Assembly (NCBI RefSeq): GCF_000025345.1
Contig: NC_013757.1
Coordinates: forward strand, 2,356,001-2,420,000
Length of the DNA stretch: 64,000 bases
Direction of reading: 5' to 3'
DNA from: Geodermatophilus obscurus DSM 43160
Lineage (GTDB): Bacteria > Actinomycetota > Actinomycetes > Mycobacteriales > Geodermatophilaceae
Shown here: piece by piece, positions 54,047 to 61,916 of the stretch
Numbering within the stretch: the first letter of the stretch is position 1
Layout of the letters: each line of letters opens with the position of its first letter
Notes under the pieces: generated by a model
Database searches by the model: none
Told to the model about the DNA's origin: nothing
Seen by the model: only the letters and a program-made list of their open reading frames with translations
Translations under genes and position numbers: made by a program

Positions 54047-54670
54047 ATGTACGCCAGGACCACCACCGTCCGCGGCGACCCGCGCGCGGTCGACGACGGG
54101 ATCGCCTTCATCCGGGACGACGTCTGGCCGAGGGTCCAGCGGATGGACGGCTGCATCGGGATGTCGATGCTCGCCGACCGCGAGGCGGGGCGGTGCATCG
54201 TCACCGCCGCGTGGGCCAGCGAGGACGCGATGCGGGCCAGCGCCACCGAGGTCCAGGAGTCGCGGCGGCAGGCGGCCGAGGTGCTCCGCGCCGAGACCGT
54301 CGACATCGCCGAGTGGGAGATCGCCGTCCTGCACCGGTCCCGGCCGGCGGGGGACGCGGCGTGCGTCCGGGCCACCTGGGTCGACATCCCGGCCGGCCAG
54401 GTCGACGGCATGATCGACGCCTTCCGGATGAGCCTGCTGCCGAGGCTCGAGGACCTGCCCGGCTTCTGCAGCGTCAGCCTGCTGGTCGACCGGCTCGGCT
54501 CCCGCGCCGTGGCGGCCGTGACCTACGAGGACCGGGCCGCTCTGGAGCGGACCCGTGAGCAGGGCGCCGCGCTCCGCGAGGAGTTCAGCCGGGCGATGGG
54601 CTCGACGATCACCGAGGTCGCCGAGTTCGACCTGGCGATGGCCCACCTGCACGTCCCCGAGATGGCCTGA
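54047..54670 (+). CDS. Tandem dimeric alpha/beta-barrel-like protein (207 aa)
   Basis: The 207-residue product has two similar halves: TTTVRGDPRAVDDGIAFIRD, VQRMDGCIGMSMLADREAGR, AAWASEDAMRASAT in the first, and VDIPAGQVDGMIDAFRMSLL, LEDLPGFCSVSLLVDRLGSR, TYEDRAALERTREQ in the second. Such repeats match ABM/Dabb-type domains as in heme-degrading or antibiotic monooxygenases. GGGAGGAG sits seven bases before ATG 54047. No clear catalytic residue is seen. Confidence 0.7.
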   Translation: MYARTTTVRGDPRAVDDGIAFIRDDVWPRVQRMDGCIGMSMLADREAGRCIVTAAWASEDAMRASATEVQESRRQAAEVLRAETVDIAEWEIAVLHRSRPAGDAACVRATWVDIPAGQVDGMIDAFRMSLLPRLEDLPGFCSVSLLVDRLGSRAVAAVTYEDRAALERTREQGAALREEFSRAMGSTITEVAEFDLAMAHLHVPEMA

Positions 54671-54948
54671 GCCGCTCGCCGGCCGACGCGCCGGGGGTGC
54701 GTCGGCCGGTCGCCGGGAGGCCGATGACCTGCAGCACCGTGCGCCGGTGGCCCGCTTCCGTCACCCAACGGGCCACGGACGTGCACCGTCACGTGCGTCG
54801 TGAAGGCGATGTGCGTCTCCGGCGCATCCCGACGCGCAGATGTGCCACGAACGCACACCGTCCGGTCCGCGATCGGAAATCGTCAGGTGGTCGGCGATCT
54901 GTTCGTCGCCGGACAGGAGGGACGCCGGTGGCGGCACGAGCGGCTCCG

Positions 54949-55965
54949 TCACGCCGCCGGTCGCCAGCCGAGTGCGGGGCCGAGCCGGGTGGCCGTGTCG
55001 GTCGTCAGGATCTGCTCGTAGTCCTCGGGCGCCAAGTCGAACGGCAGCGCGAAGACGACCTCGGTGACCTCGCGGAAGCCGGCGTGCGCGTAGAGGGCTT
55101 CGGCGATCTCCTCGGCGCTGCCCAGCAGGTCGCGGGCGAAGAGCATCCGGGCCGGTCCCTGCGGCGCCGTCGTCCGCGGGGTGCGGGCCTCGACGTAGGC
55201 GGCGTACCGCGCCCGCTGCTCGGGGGTCGCGGTGTCGGTGGGGATGACCACCAGGCCCTGCGAGACCCGGCCGGTGGGGTTCGCGGTCCGGAAGGCCTGC
55301 ACGTGCGAGGCCTGGACCTCCGCGAAGTCCTCGGACTCCTCGGCCTTGACCACGCTGGAGGTCAGGAAGTGCATTCCCTGCTCACCGGCCCACTGCGCCG
55401 AGCGGAGGCTGCCGCCGCCGTACCAGGTCCGGCCGGCCAGGCCGGGCGCGTGCGGCTGCACGCGGTCCGACCACTCCTCGACGACGCCCTCCCGGCCGAC
55501 GAAGGTCGAGGCCTGCTCGCCGCGGAGAAACCGCAGCAGCCGCTCCACGCGCGCGTAGCTGAAGTCCTCGCGGTCGGCGGTGTCCGGGTAGAGCGACCCC
55601 TTCACGTCGTCCCAGTGCATCGGCGGGCCGACGCTGACGCCCGGGTTGAGCCGCCCACCGGAGAGGACGTCGACGGTGGCGAGGTCCTCGGCCAGCCGCA
55701 GCGGGTTCTCCCACGCCAGTGGCGTGACGGCCGTGCCGAGCCCGATCCGGCGGGTGCGCTGGGTGAGCGCGGCGAGGACGGCGACCGGCGAGGAGATCCC
55801 GGGCTGCAGGTGCCGGTGGCGCAGCCAGGCGCTGTCGAACCCCAGCTGCTCGCCGTACTCGACCATCGCCAGCGTGGCCTCGTGCCCGGGCCCGGGGTCG
55901 GCCGGGTCGAAGGTGCCGATGGTCAGGAAGCCGAGCTGGTCCAGCGGGGTCCCGGGGGCGGGCAT
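54949..55965 (-). CDS. LLM-class flavin-dependent oxidoreductase
   Basis: At 338 residues this is a luciferase-like monooxygenase, a different branch from the one at 868. Seen: LGFLTIGTFDPADPGPGHEA, EYGEQLGFDSAWLRHRHLQP, RIGLGTAVTPLAWENPLRLA, VDVLSGGRLNPGVSVG. FMN or F420 is the expected cofactor. ATG 55965 has GAGGAG upstream and avoids a nonconserved extension. It appears monocistronic; substrate unknown. Confidence 0.83.
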   Translation of the reverse strand: MPAPGTPLDQLGFLTIGTFDPADPGPGHEATLAMVEYGEQLGFDSAWLRHRHLQPGISSPVAVLAALTQRTRRIGLGTAVTPLAWENPLRLAEDLATVDVLSGGRLNPGVSVGPPMHWDDVKGSLYPDTADREDFSYARVERLLRFLRGEQASTFVGREGVVEEWSDRVQPHAPGLAGRTWYGGGSLRSAQWAGEQGMHFLTSSVVKAEESEDFAEVQASHVQAFRTANPTGRVSQGLVVIPTDTATPEQRARYAAYVEARTPRTTAPQGPARMLFARDLLGSAEEIAEALYAHAGFREVTEVVFALPFDLAPEDYEQILTTDTATRLGPALGWRPAA

Positions 55966-56368
55966 GGGGCGGCTCCTCGAACTCGGAGGCCGGTGCGGGT
56001 CTCGTGCCATCGTCGGTCAGGAGCCGGCGACGTGCTCCTGCGCCCCACCCCGGCCGGGAGGCGTGGGTCGACCCAGTGGTGCCGCACGTCCGTCGCGGGG
56101 GAGGAGCCGGGGGAGGGATATCCCACGCGGCGGGTCCGGGAGCGGCGGCGTGGACCCTGCTGAGCAGTGGGCGAGGGGCCTTCGACTCTGGAGACGGGGA
56201 GTCGCCAGACGCAGCGTTCCTCATGGCCGGAAAGCCGGTGGTGTGCCGACTCGGGTTCCATTCATACGTGCAGGCGCATCCGCGCGACGAGCGAGGCGAA
56301 CGGAGCCACCGCCGCGGGGCAGTCGTTCCCCCGTGTCGCTGCACCAGAAGCGGGGTCGGAGCGGCGTC
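55966..56368. other. Intergenic region without a recognisable gene
   Basis: About 400 bases between the LLM and SnoaL-like genes, with lower GC around 56220-56300. No ORF here has coding character, and I see no promoter or repeat. Confidence 0.4.
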
Positions 56369-56793
56369 TCAGGCCGGGGCCGGGACGGCGCCCAACTGCA
56401 CGAGCAGGCCCAGGAAGTCGGCGGTCGTCCAGCGCTCGACCACCTGGTCGCCACGGAACCGCATGATCGTGATGCCCTCGAACACGTAGGGCCGGCCCGT
56501 GGCGGGCACGCCCATGAAGTCGCCGCGGTGCTCGCCGGACACGGCGAACCGGCAGCTGTACAGGTCGCCGTCGACGAGGCGCTCGTGGAGGTCCAGCTGC
56601 GGATTGGGGCGCCCCGGTGCCCCAGAGCCGACCAGAACTGCTGGTAGAAGCCGGTCACGGACGGTTTGTCCATCGGATCCGGCTCCACGCCGTGGAACCG
56701 CAGGTCCTCGGCGTACAGCTGGAGGTAGCCGGGCAGGTCCCCGGCGTTCCACCGCTGCCGTGCCCGTTCGACCCGTTCGGCGGGAGTGGTCAC
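56369..56793 (-). pseudogene. SnoaL/NTF2-like protein gene with one frameshift
   Basis: Joined, the gene gives about 141 residues: VERARQRWNAGDLPGYLQLY, AEDLRFHGVEPDPMDKPSVT, FYQQFWSALG, then after the break APGRPNPQLDLHERLVDGDL and TIMRFRGDQVVERWTTADFL, a normal SnoaL-like polyketide-cyclase/isomerase fold. The break is at a GGGG run at 56620-56623; one added G restores the frame. GTG 56793 has AGGAGG at ideal spacing. It is either recently broken or a sequencing error. Confidence 0.7.
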
Positions 56794-57026
56794 AACTCCT
56801 CCTGCGCGACGCGACCTCGCAGCCTCTCCGAGGACCCTGGCAGCCGGGCCTCGGCCGCCCCAAGAGCCCTTCGTCCCGCCGAGCTGGTCGGTCGCGGAGC
56901 TCCACGACGACGGACGCGCCCGCACCGCACCATGCGCCACGAGCGCGATGGTGCAGGTGGGGGCCACCGACCCATCGAGGAGCTGGACCGCCACCGCGGT
57001 CAGAGGGCCGCGACAGCCGTACCTCC

Positions 57027-57530
57027 GTGTTGCTGAAGCCGCCTTCGAGGACACACAGGTGGCGGCGCAAGTGATCCGCAGGCCAGGCCCTGCTCGGCGA
57101 TGCTCGAGGCCGATGGCGAACCCGCCCCATCGGCGAGCTGCGCGCGGCGGTGCTGGCCGACCTGATCCGGCGGCCGTGGGACACCAGCGAGCCGGCGGTC
57201 ACCGCCCATCTGCACGTCACCGCACCTGGGGCCGGCCGGTCGGCCCGGCGAGGTCAACGGGCAGCCGATCACCGTTGCCGACGTTCGCGTGCTGCTCGCC
57301 CGGCTCGGCGCGCTGGGTCGGCCCGAGCCCGCCGAGACCCACGACCCCCCGCCGCCCGGGACGCTTTCCTCAGCACCGGTGACCGGACCTGCCGCTCCCC
57401 GACTGCGGCCAACGGACCGGGTGAGCCGACCGCGACCACGTCATCCCGATGCGGCCGGCGGGGCCACCGACTGCGCCGACCTGCGGCCTGTGCCCACGGG
57501 CATCCGGCGCACCGCCGTCAGCCGCCAGCC
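57027..57530 (+). pseudogene. Decayed DUF222 / HNH endonuclease (13E12-type) gene
   Basis: Pieces in different frames line up with the DUF222-HNH family: VAEAAFEDTQVAAQ, then IGELRAAVLADLIRRPWDTS with EPAVTAHLHVTAP, then RPGEVNGQPITVADVRVLLA and RLGALG, then FLSTGDRTCR, ADRDHVIP and DAAGGATDCADL of the HNH part. Several frameshifts and an internal loss separate them. These genes occur in many scattered copies in actinobacterial genomes. Confidence 0.65.
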
Positions 57531-58006
57531 GCGAAGTGGAGGAGGTCGGCGAGCGCGGCCTCCGGCTCGGCCCCGAGGACGCCGACCTCCGCCGTCCGGG
57601 AGCCGGGGACGACGTGCGCCGCGCCGCCGTCCCGGAACTCCACCACGCCACCGGGGAGTTCGGCCGCTGCGATGGTCCCGGCGCGAGCGGCCGCCGCCAC
57701 CCAGACTGCCGCCGCCTGCAGGTCCCAACCGGCCGGCACCGGCGCCCGCGCCCAGTGCTGCTCCGTGGGGGCCGGCGACGGTCCCCCCGCGGCCGCCCAG
57801 AGCTCACCGAGCGAGGCCACCGGGCGGGCGGCCCCCGTGGCCGTCGTCAGCAGGTAGCCGCCGCGCCAGGGCGTGACCCGCAGCCGCCGGCCGGTCAGCA
57901 GCCGGACGGCGGCACCCGCCCGGGCGGCACGTGCCGCGGGCCCGGCCCCGGCGAGCACGTCCTCCCACGGTGCGGCGACCCGGCCGCTGCCGCAGGCGCC
58001 GCACAC
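57518..58006 (-). CDS. Hypothetical protein with N-terminal CGxCG knuckle (162 aa)
   Basis: The 162-residue product begins MCGACGSGRVAAPWEDVLAG, a CxxC knuckle that may bind zinc, followed by an Ala-rich domain with beta-type VTPWRGGYLLTTATG. I recognise no named family. It starts three bases after the deacetylase stop and so closes the asparaginase-deacetylase operon. Its link to their substrates is unknown. Confidence 0.65.
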   Translation of the reverse strand: MCGACGSGRVAAPWEDVLAGAGPAARAARAGAAVRLLTGRRLRVTPWRGGYLLTTATGAARPVASLGELWAAAGGPSPAPTEQHWARAPVPAGWDLQAAAVWVAAAARAGTIAAAELPGGVVEFRDGGAAHVVPGSRTAEVGVLGAEPEAALADLLHFAAGG

Positions 58007-58009
58007 GGG

Positions 58010-58894
58010 TCAGGCGGCGGTGCGCGGCGAGCGGCGCAGGAAGTCCTGCGCGATCTCGTCGAAGGTCACCCACTGCACGCCGTCGTGGGACTTGATGTGG
58101 GCGATGATCCGCTCCAGGGCCATCAGCACCTGCGGCCGCCCGGCGACGTCGGGGTGGATGGTCATCGTGAAGGCGGCGTAGTCCTGCTCGCGGTAGACCC
58201 AGTCGAACTGGTCGGTCCACATCTGCTCGATGTCGCGCGGGTTGACGAACCCGTGGCTGTTCGGGCTGGTCTTGACGAACATCATCGGCGGCAGGTCGTC
58301 GAGGTACCAGTTCGCCGGGATCTCCACCAGGTCGGTTTCTCGGCCGCGAACCAGCGGCTGCATCCAGGTGTCGGCTGGCTGCGAGTAGTCGATCTTCGTC
58401 CAGCTGTCGCCGACCCGGACGTAGTAGGGCTCGAAGTCCCGGTGCATGAGCGAGTGGTCGTAGGTGATGCCCCGCTCGAGCAGCAGCTCGTTGGTGACGG
58501 GGGAGAACTCCCACCACGGGGCGACGTAGCCGGTGGGACGGCGGCCGGCCCGCTTCTCGATGAGCTCGATGCAGCGGTCGAGCACCGCGGACTCCTGCTC
58601 CCGGCTCATCGCGATGGGGTTCTCGTGGCTGTAGCCGTGCACGCCGATCTCGTGGCCTGCTGCCACGCAGGCGTCGAACTGCTCCGGGAACGTGTCGATG
58701 GAGTGCCCCGGCCAGAAGAACGTCTGGGTCAGTCCCTCGCGGCGGAACAGCTCCAGGATGCGCGGCACGCCCACCTCGCCGGCGAACAGCCCGCGCGAGA
58801 TGTCGTCGGGGGAGTCCTCCCCGCCGTAGGACCCCAGCCACCCGGCGACGGCGTCGATGTCGACGCCGAAGGACACGAAGATCTCCTTGGCCAC
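58010..58894 (-). CDS. Polysaccharide deacetylase, close to Helicobacter HP0310 / PgdA
   Basis: The 294-residue protein belongs to the NodB-type deacetylases, and its opening ([18 protein letters not shown], then [16 protein letters not shown]) is remembered as very like the H. pylori peptidoglycan deacetylase HP0310. Metal ligands are Asp in VDIDA and His pair in [22 protein letters not shown] and [14 protein letters not shown] are shared too. The family also includes enzymes of purine or amide breakdown, so an amidohydrolase substrate beside asparaginase is possible. No signal peptide. Confidence 0.88.
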   Translation of the reverse strand: MAKEIFVSFGVDIDAVAGWLGSYGGEDSPDDISRGLFAGEVGVPRILELFRREGLTQTFFWPGHSIDTFPEQFDACVAAGHEIGVHGYSHENPIAMSREQESAVLDRCIELIEKRAGRRPTGYVAPWWEFSPVTNELLLERGITYDHSLMHRDFEPYYVRVGDSWTKIDYSQPADTWMQPLVRGRETDLVEIPANWYLDDLPPMMFVKTSPNSHGFVNPRDIEQMWTDQFDWVYREQDYAAFTMTIHPDVAGRPQVLMALERIIAHIKSHDGVQWVTFDEIAQDFLRRSPRTAA

Positions 58895-58922
58895 GCCCGT
58901 TCTCCTCTCGATCCGTCGGTGC

Positions 58923-59885
58923 TCACAGCCGCCCGGCGAGGACCCGCCCCGGGTCCTCCGGGTCCAGCGCCAGGGCGGCGGCCAGCAGCAGCCGCCCCTG
59001 CCACGGGCTCAGGTCCCCGCCGAACAGTGCGCCGTCGCGCGCCAGGCTCGCGCCGCCTCCGGCGTAGAGCGGCGCGACCGGACCCGAGGGCACCCGCGAG
59101 CAGACCAGGACCGGCACGCCGCCGGCCACCAGCTCGGCCGCCGCCGCGGCCACCGGCGGCGGCACGTTGCCCGCGCCGAACGCCTCCAGCACGACCCCGG
59201 CCGCGCCGGCCGCGACCGCGGCGCGCAGCAGGGCGTCGTCCGATCCCTGGGCGCAGGCGACGACGTCGACCCGCGGCAGCTCGGCGTCCAGGTCCAGCGG
59301 CAGCGCGGGCGGCCGCGGCGGGCGGCCCAGTGGGACGACGGCCCCACCGGTCACCCGCAGCAGCGGGCCGCGGCCGGGGGCACCGAAGGCCGCGCTGCGC
59401 AGCGTCTCGACCTTGCGCACCCCGCGGGCGGCGAAGACCAGGCCGTCGAAGGCCAGCAGCACACCCAGGTCCCGGGCCGCGGGGTCGGCGGCCACCCGCA
59501 GCGCGTCGGTCAGGTTCGCCGGGCCGTCGGGGGCCGGGGCGTCGAACGGCCGCTGCGCGCCGGTGAGGACCACCGGCCGCGGGTCGTCGTGCACCAGGTC
59601 GGCCAGGAACGCCGACTCCTCCATCGTGTCCGTGCCGTGCGTGACGACGACGCCGTCCACGCCACCGGCCAGGTGCCGGCGCACGTCGCGGACCAGCGCG
59701 CGGACGTCGGCACCGGTGAGCGCGAAGCTGGGCACGGTGGTCAGGTCGCTGACGGTGACCTCGAGGTCCGGCAGTGGCCCGGCCGCGGCCAGCAGCTCGG
59801 CGGCCGGCGTCGTGGCCGACAGCCCGCCGTCGGTGCGGCGGCTGGCGATCGTGCCACCGGTCGCCAGCAGGTGGACCCGTGCCAC
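58923..59885 (-). CDS. L-asparaginase family protein
   Basis: The 320-residue enzyme has both asparaginase motifs: [10 protein letters not shown] with nucleophilic Thr12 and [14 protein letters not shown] with the second Thr near residue 86 and its Asp. [19 protein letters not shown] is also diagnostic. Asparagine deamidation is the expected reaction, with glutamine or other amides possible. No signal peptide, so cytoplasmic. It heads an operon with the deacetylase (28 bases downstream) and the CxxC protein. Confidence 0.88.
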   Translation of the reverse strand: MARVHLLATGGTIASRRTDGGLSATTPAAELLAAAGPLPDLEVTVSDLTTVPSFALTGADVRALVRDVRRHLAGGVDGVVVTHGTDTMEESAFLADLVHDDPRPVVLTGAQRPFDAPAPDGPANLTDALRVAADPAARDLGVLLAFDGLVFAARGVRKVETLRSAAFGAPGRGPLLRVTGGAVVPLGRPPRPPALPLDLDAELPRVDVVACAQGSDDALLRAAVAAGAAGVVLEAFGAGNVPPPVAAAAAELVAGGVPVLVCSRVPSGPVAPLYAGGGASLARDGALFGGDLSPWQGRLLLAAALALDPEDPGRVLAGRL

Positions 59886-60274
59886 GGCACCCTCCCGTCG
59901 TCGCGCCCGACCTCCCGCAGCGACCCCAGGTGACCACGACGTGCCGGGCCACGCACGTCGGGGGCACCTCGGGCAGGAGTGTGAGCAGATCCACCCCCGG
60001 CGCTGACCTGCGCAGCTCCCGGACCGGCCCGTCCCGGGCTTGACGGTCCTCCGCGGTATTCACTTAGAGTTTTCGTCCGGACACCACCCGTCATGGGGGG
60101 CCGCACGCCGCGGGGGCCACGGGGCTCCCGCGTCGCGCGGCGCGGGGGTGGCCCGCCGGAGCGCTCCGTCGCCCGGACGACCGCCGCCCGGATGCCTCGA
60201 GCTCCGGGCACGCCACCGCCCGGGAGCTCGCGCCCCGGGTGCGCCGCTGCCCGACCGCACTGGAGAACGCCCCC
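59886..60274. other. Intergenic region with promoter and long 5' leader
   Basis: The stretch holds the divergent promoters of asparaginase and the flavocytochrome. From the likely start near 60077, the flavocytochrome mRNA has a roughly 200-base GC-rich leader before a short ORF; no known riboswitch is recognised. Confidence 0.4.
60040..60070 (+). promoter_or_regulatory. Candidate promoter of flavocytochrome operon
   Basis: TTGACG at 60040-60045 and TAGAGT at 60065-60070, spacer 19 bases. The AT-rich patch (GGTATTCACTTAGAGTTTTC) stands out in this GC-rich DNA. Confidence 0.55.
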
Positions 60275-60325
60275 ATGCACCACCCTGCCCACCGGCGCCG
60301 CACGCCCTCGGCAGCCCGCCGGTGA
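60275..60325 (+). CDS. Leader ORF (16 aa) coupled to flavocytochrome gene
   Basis: ATG 60275 opens MHHPAHRRRTPSAARR, and its TGA overlaps the next GTG in GTGA. GGAG lies nine bases upstream. It is His- and Arg-rich. Its place at the end of a long leader suggests control of the flavocytochrome by translation, perhaps through metal or His/Arg supply; this is inference. Confidence 0.45.
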   Translation: MHHPAHRRRTPSAARR

Positions 60326-61719
60326 CCGCGGTCCTCGCCCGGCCGCGCGTCTCGGACCTCACCGGCGAGACCCCGCTGCCGGTGACCCGCCGGGCCGCCC
60401 CCTCGACCCGCGCGCGGGCGGTGGGCTGGACGGCGCTGCACGCGCTGCTCGCCGTCGCCCCGCTGGCCCTCTGCCTCACCGCCGTCCGGCCCGGGCGCGG
60501 CTTCCTCGTCGACCTGTCGGTGGCGCTGGGCTTCCTGGCGCTGTCGGTCCTGGGGCTGCAGTTCGCGCTGGCCGCGCGGTTCACCCGCGCCACCGCGCCG
60601 TTCGGCATCGACGCCGTCCTGCGGTACCACAGGCAGATCTCGGCGCTGGCCGTCCTCGCCGCGTTCGGGCACCCGGCGCTGCTGTTCCTCGCCGACGACC
60701 GCTACCTGGTGCTGCTCGACGTCGTCGACGCGCCGCTGCGGGCGCAGTTCGCCTGGCTGTCGGTGCTCGCGCTGGCGCTGCTGGTGGTGACGTCGGTGTG
60801 GCGGCGGGCGCTGCGGATCCCGTACCAGGTCTGGCACGTCCTACACTCGGTCCTCGGCGTCACCATCGTGCTGGCCGGCCTCGTGCACGCCTTCCTCGTC
60901 GACAACTGGATGAGCGCGCCGTGGGTCCGGCTGGGGTGGACCGTCTACGCCGCGGCCTTCCTGTGGCTGGCGGTGTGGGTCCGGCTGGTCAGGCCGCTGC
61001 GGCTGTGGCGCCGTCCCTGGCGGGTGGTGGAGCTGTGGCCCGAGCCCGGCGGCGCCGTGACCGTCGGCCTGGAGCCCGCGCACCGGCACGGCGGGCGCCC
61101 GTGGTCGTTCACGGCCGGTCAGTTCGCCTGGATCCTCCCCGGCCGGGTGCCCTTCACGCCGACCTACCACCCGTTCTCGATCTCCTCCAGCGCGCTGCGG
61201 CCGCGGGTGGAGTTCACGATCAAGCAGGTCGGCGACTTCACCCGCTCCATCCGCCGGCTGCGGGTGGGCGACACCGTCTACGTCGACGGTCCGCACGGCT
61301 CGTTCACCCTCGACCGGCACCCCGGGATGGGCTACGTCCTCGTCGCGACCGGCGTCGGCGTCACCCCGTTCCTGAGCATGCTGGCCACGCTCGCCGACCA
61401 GGGCGACCGGCGTCCGGTCTGGCTCTTCCTGGGGAACCGCAGCGAGGACCAGATCACCGGCATCCGCCAGCTGGAGCGGCTGCGGGGGCGGCTGGACCTG
61501 ACCGTGGTGCACGTGATCAGCCGCCCGTCGGGGGAGTGGCCGGGGGAGCGCGGCCGGATCGACGCGGCGCTGCTGGCCCGGCACCTGCCCCCGCACGCCC
61601 GGTCGCTGCAGTACTTCGTGTGCTCCCGCGAGGAGACGGTGCAGGCCGTCCGGTCCGCACTCGCCGAGCTGCGCGTCCCCGCCGACCGGGTGCACAGCGA
61701 GCAGTTCGGGATGGTCTGA
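60322..61719 (+). CDS. Ferric-reductase-like transmembrane flavocytochrome
   Basis: The 465-residue protein has an N-terminal domain of about six helices with the heme-ligand-type His pairs (AVLRYHRQISALAVLAAFGH and WHVLHSVLGVTIVLAGLVHA), then an FAD-binding part (YHPFSISSSA, residues about 275-285) and an NAD(P) domain (VLVATGVGVTPFLSML near 345, SLQYFVCSREE near 430). This is the FRE/NOX layout, passing electrons across the membrane to Fe(III) or oxygen. GTG 60322 is fixed by overlap with the leader ORF. Confidence 0.87.
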   Translation: MTAVLARPRVSDLTGETPLPVTRRAAPSTRARAVGWTALHALLAVAPLALCLTAVRPGRGFLVDLSVALGFLALSVLGLQFALAARFTRATAPFGIDAVLRYHRQISALAVLAAFGHPALLFLADDRYLVLLDVVDAPLRAQFAWLSVLALALLVVTSVWRRALRIPYQVWHVLHSVLGVTIVLAGLVHAFLVDNWMSAPWVRLGWTVYAAAFLWLAVWVRLVRPLRLWRRPWRVVELWPEPGGAVTVGLEPAHRHGGRPWSFTAGQFAWILPGRVPFTPTYHPFSISSSALRPRVEFTIKQVGDFTRSIRRLRVGDTVYVDGPHGSFTLDRHPGMGYVLVATGVGVTPFLSMLATLADQGDRRPVWLFLGNRSEDQITGIRQLERLRGRLDLTVVHVISRPSGEWPGERGRIDAALLARHLPPHARSLQYFVCSREETVQAVRSALAELRVPADRVHSEQFGMV

Positions 61720-61720
61720 G

Positions 61721-61810
61721 GTGCGGATCGGCGGACCGGCGTCCGCGGCCTGGGTGGTCAGCGTCGTGCTGCTGGCCCTCTGCGTCCTCTGGGCGCTGCT
61801 GCAGACCTGA
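61721..61810 (+). CDS. Single-helix small membrane protein (29 aa)
   Basis: GTG 61721, one base after the flavocytochrome stop, opens a 29-residue peptide: a short polar start and one helix (AAWVVSVVLLALCVLWALLQ). Its size and location suggest an accessory subunit or an incidental ORF. The clean hydrophobic run and codon use speak for a real gene. Confidence 0.45.
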   Translation: MRIGGPASAAWVVSVVLLALCVLWALLQT

Positions 61811-61916
61811 TCGGTGGGAGCGTGCCGGGCGGGGGGCGTGGTCGGGGAGCGGCCGGAGCCGGACTGTGCCGACAATCCCCACGGGAACCGTCCGCACCGC
61901 GCCCTGAGGAGACCAG

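Noticed and set aside
54761-54952. 63-residue minus-strand ORF
   Set aside because: Mixed third-position bases, no ribosome site and no family resemblance; treated as noncoding.
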